A stretch of 64,000 bases of DNA from Prochilodus magdalenae (taxonomy: Eukaryota; Chordata; Actinopteri; Characiformes; Prochilodontidae): the NCBI GenBank assembly GCA_024036415.1, contig JAMWET010003472.1:283501-347500 (forward strand), read 5' to 3'. The position numbers and the translations under genes are program-made. How positions within the stretch are numbered: position 1 is the stretch's first letter; each line of letters opens with the position of its first letter. Shown one piece after another: positions 56,692-64,000 of this stretch. The notes under the pieces are model-generated. The model did not search any database. It worked only from the letters and a program-made list of their open reading frames with translations, and was not told the origin of the DNA.

Positions 56692-57905
56692 ATATGCAGT
56701 AACTCAGTAAGTGTAATGTGTTAGTGTACTGTAAGTAGTGTGTTGGTGTACAGTAACTCAGTAAGTGTAATGTGTTAGTGTGCTGTAAGTAGTGTGTTGG
56801 TGTACGGTAACTCAGTAAGTGTAATGTGTTAGTGTGCTGTAAGTAGCGTGTTGGTGTACGGTAACTCAGTAAGTGTAATGTGTTAGTGTGCTGTAAGTAG
56901 TGTGTTGGTGTACAGTAACTCAGTAAGTGTAATGTGTTAGTGTACTGTAAGTAGTGTGTTGGTGTACAGTAACTCAGTAAGTGTAATGTGTTAGTGTGCT
57001 GTAAGTAGTGTGTTGGTGTACAGTAACTCAGTAAGTGTAATGTGTTAGTGTGCTGTAAGTAGCGTGTTGGTGTACAGTATCTCAGTAAGTGTAATGTGTT
57101 AGTGTGCTGTAAGTAGCGTGTCGGTGTACAGTAACTCAGTAAGTGTAATGTGTTAGTGTGCTGTAAGTAGCGTGTCGGTGTATAGTAACTCAGTAAGTGT
57201 AATGTGTTAGTGTGCTGTAAGTAGTGTGTTGGTGTACAGTAACTCAGTAAGTGTAATGTGTTAGTGTACTGTAAGTAGTGTGTCGGTGTACAGTGACTCA
57301 GTAAGTGTAATGTGTTAGTGTGCTGTAAGTAGTGTGTTGGTGTACAGTAACTCAGTAAGTGTAATGTGTTAGTGTACTGTAAGTAGTGTGTCGGTGTACA
57401 GTAACTCAGTAAGTGTAATGTGTTAGTGTGCTGTAAGTAGTGTGTTGGTGTACAGTAACTCAGTAAGTGTAATGTGTTAGTGTACTGTAAGTAGTGTGTC
57501 GGTGTACAGTAACTCAGTAAGTGTAATGTGTTAGTGTACTGTAAGTAGTGTGTCGGTGTACAGTAACTCAGTAAGTGTAATGTGTTAGTGTGCTGTAAGT
57601 AGTGTGTCGGTGTACAGTAACTCAGTAAGTGTAATGTGTTAGTGTGCTGTAAGTAGTGTGTCGGTGTACAGTAACTCAGTAAGTGTAAGTGTTTAGTGTA
57701 GTGTTAGTAGTGTGTTGGTGTACAGTAACTCAGTAAGTGTAATGTGTTAGTGTGCTGTAAGTAGTGTGTCGGTGTACGGTAACTCAGTAAGTGTAATGTG
57801 TTAGTGTGCTGTAAGTAGTGTGTCGGTGTACAGTAACTCAGTAAGTGTAATGTGTTAGTGTACTGTAAGTAGCGTGTTGGTCTACAGTAACTCAGTAAGT
57901 GTAAT
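56692..57905. repeat. 54-bp minisatellite
   Basis: About 22 copies of a 54-bp unit (GTAACTCAGTAAGTGTAATG, TGTTAGTGTGCTGTAAGTAG, TGTGTTGGTGTACA) with few variants (TGTACTG, GCGTG, TCGGTG). GTAAGT, the core of vertebrate 5' splice sites, occurs twice per unit. All frames contain stops, so there is no coding potential. Highly homogeneous, likely variable in copy number. Confidence 0.97.
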
Positions 57906-58384
57906 TAAAGATCTGTCTTGTGCATTTGCTCTTCTAGATTCCACATCTCAGTGGGTTTGTGAGCCCAAAAGAGCCATAGTTACTTTTACATGACCGTTCT
58001 CCCGCCCCTCTCCATTCCTCTCTGCCGCACGTTTACACAGGCCGACCTGTGTTTGATTTTCCTTCCTTTATTTTAAATTCAGCAAATAAATCAGAATTGT
58101 TCCCTGAGGAGGTTCTGTAAAAGGGGACGTACAAATCCCTCACTGTTGGCGGCTCTCCTGCTCATACATTCAGGTGTCTGGAGCTCCTGCCACACTACGA
58201 ACTGTGGAGTAAGACAACCCCGTCAGTTTTACAGGCTCAGATTAACATACCTTAATGCAGGGGCAGCGTTTTTGTATTTCAAGAGCTGGAGCCCCTCGCA
58301 TTATCGGAAAGCGTGCTCAACACCATCATCTACTCCAGACGAGAGAAAACTGAAGTATTTAAAAATAATTCTGCTGTACAATTC
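57906..58384. other. single-copy DNA, no gene seen
   Basis: No recognised feature. Confidence 0.5.
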
Positions 58385-58475
58385 TTTGAGTCCAGAGACT
58401 GGAGAGTTGCCTCAGACTCGGTGACTCTAAGGACTGGAGACTGGACTCAGACTGGCACACCAGAGTGCCACAGCA
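58385..58475. repeat. 33-bp minisatellite, outlying units
   Basis: Diverged units (GAGACTGGAGAGTTGCCTCA, GACTGGACTCAGACTGGCAC) of the same family as 58790-59735, separated from the main array by about 310 bp of unrelated DNA. Confidence 0.8.
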
Positions 58476-58789
58476 CGGTTGGGGGTTATTTAAATTATTT
58501 AAAGCCCTTGCTGCTTTTCTCTTCTCCTTTTTTTCTTTCTTTTTCACTTTGCTTTCTCTTTTCTTTTCTCTTTACTTTTTTTCTCTCTTTGCTTTCTGGT
58601 GTACCGTACCGGCTACCCCTCTACAAAGGTGCAGCGGAGGTGTTTGTGTGGTGGGTGCTTATATGGCTGATGCCTCAGGTGCCGCTTGTTGGCCTGATCA
58701 GCCCAGGGCATTCTGGGGTTTGGAGTTCCGGGCTGTAGTTCCCCCAGAACGGCGCCGCTGCTGCTGCCCTCTGCTGGCTGCAGGCAGTA
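58476..58789. other. insert within the minisatellite
   Basis: Non-repeat DNA with a CT-rich stretch (58515-58600), GC-rich at its right end. The shape suggests an insertion into the array or two separate seeds. No target duplication is obvious. Confidence 0.5.
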
Positions 58790-59735
58790 CAGCCCAGACC
58801 CTTACACAGAGACTAGAGCCTTGACTCAGACTGGGACAGCAGAGACTAGAGCCTTGACTCAGACTGGGACAGCAGAGACTAGAGCCTTGACTCAGACTGG
58901 GACAGCAGAGACTAGAGCCTTGACTCAGACTGGGACAGCAGAGACTAGAGCCTTGACTCAGACTGGGACAGCAGAGACTAGAGCCTTGACTCAGACTGGG
59001 ACAGCAGAGACTAGAGCCTTGACTCAGACTGGGACAGCAGAGACTAGAGCCTTGACTCAGACTGGCACAGCAGAGACTAGAGCCTTGACTCAGACTGGCA
59101 CAGCAGAGACTAGAGCCTTGACTCAGACTGGCACAGCAGAGACTTGAGCCTTGACTCAGACCCACACCCCAGAGACTGGAGACTTGACTTAGACTCACAC
59201 TTCAGAGACTGTAGATTTGATTCAGACTGGCACACCAGAGACTAGAGACTTGATTCAGACTGGCCCACCAGAGACTAGAGACTTGATTCAGACTGGCACA
59301 CCAGAGACTAAAGCCTTGACTCAGACTCGCACCCCAGAGACTTGCCTCAGACTCGCACCCCAGTGACTGGAGACTTGCCTAAGACTCGCAACCTAGAGAC
59401 TGGAGACTTGAATCAGACTGCCACAGCAGAGACAAGAGACTTGACTCAAAACCGTAGCCCAGAGACTGGAGTTTTGTCCCGACTCACACCTCACAGACTG
59501 TGGACTTGACTCAGACTGGCACAGCAGAGACTGGAGACTTGCCTCAGACTTGCACCCCAGAGACTGGAGACTTGCCTCAGACTCGCACTCCAGAGACTGG
59601 AGCCTTGACTCAGACTCTCCCCCAGAGACTAGAGCCTTGACTCAGACTTGCACCACAGAGACTAGAGCCTTGCCTCAGACTTGCACCCCAGAGACTGGAG
59701 ACTTGAGTCAGAAGCGTAGCCCAGAGGCTGGCATG
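58790..59735. repeat. 33-bp minisatellite
   Basis: The core 58805-59145 has about 10 almost perfect 33-bp units (CAGAGACTAGAGCCTTGACT, CAGACTGGGACAG), and the right flank to 59735 has strongly diverged units. As 33 bp is 11 codons, the plus strand reads TQTGTAETRAL repeats for 108 codons and the minus strand reads SLSQGSSLCC(A/P). The gradient from perfect to diverged suggests recent re-expansion of a few central units. Coding is unlikely. Confidence 0.96.
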
Positions 59736-60691
59736 AAGCAAATAGTGAGCATCTCTGCTGGTCCTCATATTTATGGTCTTTGTGTTTATGCTAGGTTAAA
59801 AGAATAAATCAGATTAAAAAATGATTCACTGAGATCAAAATAAAAAAAGACATGCTCAAAATGATCCACAGATAACCGAGAGAGACAGAGAGTAAACCAG
59901 AGAGGTTAAATAAGTGGCAGTAAGTACTGAAGCATGCGCGCTTCCTTCAACACAACACCAGGTCTGACCCTCAGCAGTGACCACTACGCCTGTGTGTGCG
60001 GCGTGTGTGTGTGCGTGTGTGTGAAGCTTTGAGTACGTGCGGCCCACGCACTCCTCACTCCACTGTTGAATTTCAAACAGAGGGCATTTAAAGAGAGCAG
60101 TAACACACACAAACACAGCATATCAGCAAAACAATGCAACACTGCCCCCACCAGGAGCTTAGCGGAACTGCGGACAGCTGCTGCAGACGTGCTGCGGGGT
60201 CTTGGCCGTAAGCAGTGGGATAAACAGGGCATTAGCCCAGGTTTACACAATAGCAGGGCCTTAGGGTGGAGGTGTGCGGTGTACAGTGCGGTCCCCTTGT
60301 GGACGCTGGTCTCAGGGTGCAGAGGGATTTGATGTTTCCCCGAGATTAAAAGGCATGCTCGAGTTCGGAGTAGATTAGACCGGCCGTATTTCTGCAGAGC
60401 TGCGGATTCATCATCCACCGTGTTTTCCACATGATCACTGTGTGTGTGTGTAAACGCTGGAATACATGCTACGTGTCCTTTAGCGCAGCCGGAGACAGTG
60501 TCCATACTTTAAGTTCTCGTCCTGTTAAAGGTCTCTGAGGCGTTTCTGAGGCTACTTGAAGTCTGCAGCTGTCAGCAGAGCCGAGCGAGGGTGAAATTAC
60601 AGTAGCGCTACAAGCATTAACAGCGTGAGAACGTGGCTGCGCTGTTCTTGTTGAAATATGAGCCCCGGATAACAAACTAGCTATGCATCTA
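59736..60691. other. single-copy DNA with GT-rich tract
   Basis: A GT-rich microsatellite lies at 59991-60022. A 173-codon minus-strand frame (59984-60505) crosses it, has no recognised motif and is probably chance. Confidence 0.45.
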
Positions 60692-61472
60692 CACTCGTCC
60701 TCAACAGGACAGTAGCACAAACAGCTGCACCCAGAAGGAGCAACCAACTGGAATGAAACTTGGTGGGTGGGTTTGACATTGTGAGACATGCTAATGGTAT
60801 CGAGGACAGGCCTTATCTCTGTACCTGACAGACCCAACAGCCACCATTACAGACCTCCAGCGAGCAGTGGTCTCCATGAGTCCTCCTGTTAGTGCAGCAC
60901 CATTGGTAGACGGCTGCACCACGCAGGACTACATGCACACAGACCGTTACCACGACCGTCCTTAACACCACGTCACCGTCACCAAAGACTGCAGTGGTGT
61001 CGTACCAGACTGTCATGGAGGGACTCAGAATGGCAGCGGGTCATCTTCAGTGACGAATCCCGCTTTAGTCTTGGTGGAGACGCCCAACGAATCCGTGTGT
61101 GGAGGCACCGTGGTCAGCAACAAGACGAACGGTTTGCCGTCACATGTCCAGAAGGCCTGGTGTCCCTCCACCTCCACCCCTACCACACCATCTGCAGGAA
61201 CTGTGTGAGGATGTTCAAGCTGCATGGGATGGATTATCACAGGACTCCATTAGGAACCTCTACAGCTCCATACCGAGACGTCTGGCGTGTTGGGTTAGCG
61301 AACACGGCGGCCCGACGCCATACTGAGAGACAGACTTCTGTATGTGTAGCTCAATAAATATTGATCATATCAGTCTAAATTTATCATCAGTTATTGATCC
61401 TGGTCACCTTTATCTTCCTTCCCAACAGCACCACACCTCGTTCTGGGTGCAGCTGTTCTTTGATGATGAGTG
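60692..61472 (+). mobile_element. T1 Tc1-like element, full length (copy 14)
   Basis: The most complete T1 copy. It starts after TA with CACTCGTCCTCAACAGGACA and ends GATGATGAGTG. The leader holds TTGGTGGGTGGGTTTGACAT. In one frame it codes RLHHAGLHAHRP, TPRHRHQRLQWC and VIFSDESRFSLGG, with the first catalytic Asp codon at 61052, then VWRHRGQQQDERFAV. After the junction near 61170 the C-terminal block PHHLQELCEDVQAAWDGLSQ, RNLYSSIPRRLACWVS, HGGPTPY is in another frame. The missing middle would hold the second Asp and the Glu. The usual Tc1 transposase is about 340 residues; roughly half remains here. Confidence 0.93.
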
Positions 61473-62341
61473 TGGATGTACGTATTGAATGTTTAGTATA
61501 TATTAGTACACTCGTATATATACAGATAAGTGAACACAAGGTGTGTGTGCATGTACAGTATATAGGCTTATAGCGTAGATAGCCTATACCACTGTCCATC
61601 CTGACTTATCACCTGTGCACTCATGAGGTGTGAGTGGAATCTGCCACACTCCTAGATCCCATTCGGATGAGTCTGTCACTGGGGGACGCGTGCGGAGGGC
61701 TGAAGGGACGCGGCTCTGATCAGCGCCACAGCAAATTGGATGTTGGGGGAAGAGATGAGCCATTTTCCGGACAGCACTCTGACCGCCAGGACACTGTGTA
61801 TGTGTGTGTGGGTGCGTGTGCAGGTAATCTACAGCTTTAAGCAGAGTTCAGAGCTGTGGAGGAAGAGTTATTACCGCACCACTAATGTTCTCCTTCTGCT
61901 GCGCTAACAGGACCCGGCCCGCTCGCTGTCTCCGCTCGCTGTCTCCGCTCGCCGTCTGTCTGTCTAGCTGGAGTTCCGTACTGTGTATCATATCGGCTGG
62001 TTTAATTGCTCCAGAGTCTCTTTTCTATCCGTCTATGTTTATTAGAACTCAGAGGTGCGCTCGGACGGGAAGCGGAAGGTCAGGTCAGTTTGTTTTCGTC
62101 TGTTTGAGTGTGATGTGGCTGAAACTCACGATGTGATGATTTGTTTGACTCAGTAAACACAGAAGGAAATCCATATAAATCCAGGATCAGCTCTAAATGA
62201 CCGCCCAGGCTGCACGCCGCTGAACGTGCACGGCTTGGGCTGATGCATACATTGCTGCTTTCACCTTTAGAGGAGTTTGGAGGTTATACGATTCTGCGGT
62301 TAGTTAGTTCTGTTGAAGGACTAAAGTAAAATCAGCAGCAT
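61473..62341. other. single-copy DNA, no gene seen
   Basis: No recognised feature. A short CGCTGTCTCCGCTCG triplication lies at about 61919-61953. Confidence 0.5.
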
Positions 62342-63520
62342 GTTAATTTACAGATCGGGAACAAGCGGGTAACGATATGGTAATTCTACGGTAACTAATT
62401 AAACTGAATTACTCATTAAATGCCAATTTTCTAGAGGTTACTAAACAATAAATCAGAAACTGTAGTAAGTTTTAATAAGGTCATTAAGAAATGGTACATA
62501 TTACCATTTGAAATACCTAAATATTACCTCCTTGTTTTATAGTACTATATGAATAATAAGTCAGTGATTGTAGTGTAGCTTCCTGTATATTATATATTTA
62601 TTTTAGATTTATATTTACTATATGATATAAAAGGTCAAAGGTCACTGAAGCATTCAGAATGAGAGTTATTATATGAGTATTTAGTAATAAAATAATAAAA
62701 AAAACAGTAATAAGTTTTATTGACCTTGATGAGCCCAATGAATAAGGTCTAATGAATAATAAGAGAGAATAATAATTGAGTATATGTATACAATATACAA
62801 CGTTAGAGTTATTCACCCCAAAATCACTAAAGGTCAGGTCATAAGATCACCCTATAGTATCCATCCACCTATAGTAACGCATTGTTATCCAGGAATCTAT
62901 ACATAGAACTTCTATATTCTGTGCCCTGTATATGCCCTGCATCTCTCGTCTACCTCAGCCTTACCATAGTGCTATATGGTAATGTGTACATCTGCATATA
63001 TCATAGTTTTTAATTATAACTTTTATTCATAACTGTTAATTAGTATAAACAGATATTTTAGTGCTTAGTATTGTATATATTTATTGTCTATATATAATTT
63101 ATATGTTTGTATTTAAGTACTGTAAGAGACTACGCCCCTAAGTTTTTCCCTCACCTTCACACCTGTGAAAAAGTGATGTGACAATAAAAGTGATTGGATT
63201 TAATTTGATTAGATTGGATTGGATTGGATTGGATTTGATTGGGAATAGACGAGGTATATCTATTCTATCACATCACTGCCTTCTTACCACTACAGCTGCT
63301 TATTATTCATAAAGAACTATAAAACAAGCAGGTAATATTAATACAGCTTTTTACCATTATTTAACCATTTCATCATAATAACCTTATTAACACTCGCTAC
63401 AATTTCTGATTTATTATTTAATAAGCAATACAAATTTGCCAATGATTTAATGATTAAATACAGTTTGTTACCATATAATTACCATATCGTTACCTGTTTA
63501 TTACTGATCTGTAAAGTAAC
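62342..63520. mobile_element. DNA element with ~240-bp terminal inverted repeats
   Basis: The left arm 62342-62580 and right arm 63285-63520 are imperfect inverted copies: GTTAATTTACAGATC, GGTAACGATATGGTAATT, AATAAATCAGAAACTGTAG and CTTGTTTTATAGTACT at the left recur inverted at the right. The outermost bases are GTTA(A/C)TTTACAGATC at both ends. The interior holds no transposase; part of it (to 63241) looks like retroelement tail. The superfamily is not assigned; I see no target duplication I would defend. Confidence 0.8.
63130..63241 (+). mobile_element. retroelement 3' tail with GATTG repeat
   Basis: AAAAGTGATGTGACAATAAAAG followed by a (GATTG)n tract is the common 3' end of a fish non-LTR element. 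It lies inside the long-inverted-repeat element, so it probably inserted into it. Confidence 0.6.
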
Positions 63521-63700
63521 GCGCTACCGTAAAACCATTATACACCCATTGTAGGACTGTTCACATGATCACGTACATATATATTCAAATGCACGTACGG
63601 GAAACATGACCAACTGTTGTAGAACCAATAAGAAGCTACAGGCACTAGCCTGCATGAATAGGATGTCCAATGAAAAGCATGTATCCCCATTTTTTGTCCA
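63521..63700. other. single-copy DNA, no gene seen
   Basis: No recognised feature. Confidence 0.4.
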
Positions 63701-63905
63701 TTTTTATTTTTATGCATCATTTGAAAACAGCAGCTGCCGTTTACACTGTGGGAGATTTGCATGATGAATGGACCAACAGAAATGGCCCAAAAGTGCTCGG
63801 GAAGACGTCTGGTTCCATTGACTTACATTAAAACTGAATGAGGTTTTTGTCCTCTCCTGTAAAGTTGCCATTATAGAGGCACTTGTTTTTCTTTGGACAG
63901 CGACG
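63701..63905 (+). mobile_element. dispersed repeat fragment
   Basis: ATGGCCCAAAAGTGCTCGGG, GTTCCATTGACTTACATTAA and TGTAAAGTTGCCATTATAGA are words I associate with a common fish interspersed repeat. The last part matches 52530-52605 on the minus strand. Class uncertain. Confidence 0.55.
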
Positions 63906-63908
63906 ATA

Positions 63909-64000
63909 AGGCGGTAGTAGCTTCAGGCTCCTGCAGATGGCGCTACACGAGGATGATGAGGCTATAAATCCCTGCGGGGTGTGAATGACGGGATCCATAG
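63909..64000 (+). mobile_element. T2 5' fragment, cut by window end (copy 6)
   Basis: GGCGGTAGTAGCTTCAGGCT, CCTGCAGATGGCGCTACACG and GGCTATAAATCCC match the T2 left half. The HTH-coding part would lie beyond the window. Confidence 0.85.

Noticed and set aside
1..64000. CRISPR array, operon or bacterial regulatory features
   Set aside because: The tandem arrays have no repeat-spacer structure (units abut directly), and the whole window has eukaryotic transposon and retroelement signatures.

Overview
The window reads as non-coding, repeat-rich DNA from a ray-finned (teleost) fish nuclear genome. The support is indirect but consistent: many decayed Tc1-like DNA transposons of fish type, a tRNA-derived SINE with recognisable A and B boxes, L2-type LINE reverse-transcriptase fragments, hAT-like and long-inverted-repeat elements, and a very high density of minisatellites. 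I cannot name the species; an otophysan fish is a guess. I recognise no host protein-coding gene, no host exon series, no tRNA or rRNA gene, no CRISPR array and no virus. Nearly all long open frames are tandem repeats whose unit happens to lack stops, or transposase and reverse-transcriptase remnants.

Mobile elements. Family T1 has 14 fragments or copies, at about 3.9, 7.8, 10.6, 12.8, 14.1, 15.1, 17.6, 20.6, 24.8, 29.0, 37.7, 45.6, 56.4 and 60.7 kb. It is a ~0.75 kb Tc1-like element whose transposase keeps the first catalytic Asp block and the C-terminus but lacks the middle; the same out-of-frame junction recurs, so it behaves as a MITE amplified from one deleted founder. Family T2 (about 17.9, 23.6, 27.1, 49.6, 51.9 and 63.9 kb) keeps a helix-turn-helix segment and the C-terminal tail. 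Family T3 (43.0 and 44.1 kb) keeps the second and third catalytic motifs and long terminal inverted repeats. Family T4 (48.7 kb) keeps an N-terminal DNA-binding segment between short terminal inverted repeats. No copy here could make a working transposase. Other elements are a hAT-like element at 54.3-55.5 kb with an 8-bp target duplication, two long palindromic elements (18.9 and 35.4 kb), a 1.18 kb element with ~240-bp inverted termini (62.3-63.5 kb), a SINE (28.6 kb) and LINE pieces at 4.6, 36.8, 38.3, 49.3 and 55.7 kb.

Tandem repeats. Twelve or so minisatellites occupy roughly 11 kb: 1.6-2.1 (31 bp), 4.8-6.4 (13 bp plus TTAGGG-like), 8.2-9.2 (40 bp), 19.4-19.7, 29.6-30.6 (58 bp), 31.7-32.5 (30 bp), 33.0-34.1 (21 bp), 39.2-40.2 (21 bp), 41.1-41.7 (21 bp, the inverse of the 33-34 kb array), 54.6-55.5 (21/31 bp), 56.7-57.9 (54 bp) and 58.4-59.7 kb (33 bp). 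Such clustering and the telomere-like stretch would fit a subtelomeric location, which is inference.

The most interesting structure is the relation between repeats and transposons: one minisatellite lies inside a hAT element, one abuts a truncated T1 copy at an element-internal base, two 21-bp arrays are the same family in opposite orientation 7 kb apart, and two unrelated arrays both carry CCAATCAG at near three-helical-turn spacing. I see no clear new multi-gene system; the remaining spans are single-copy DNA in which some blocks could be conserved regulatory elements, but one sequence alone cannot show that.
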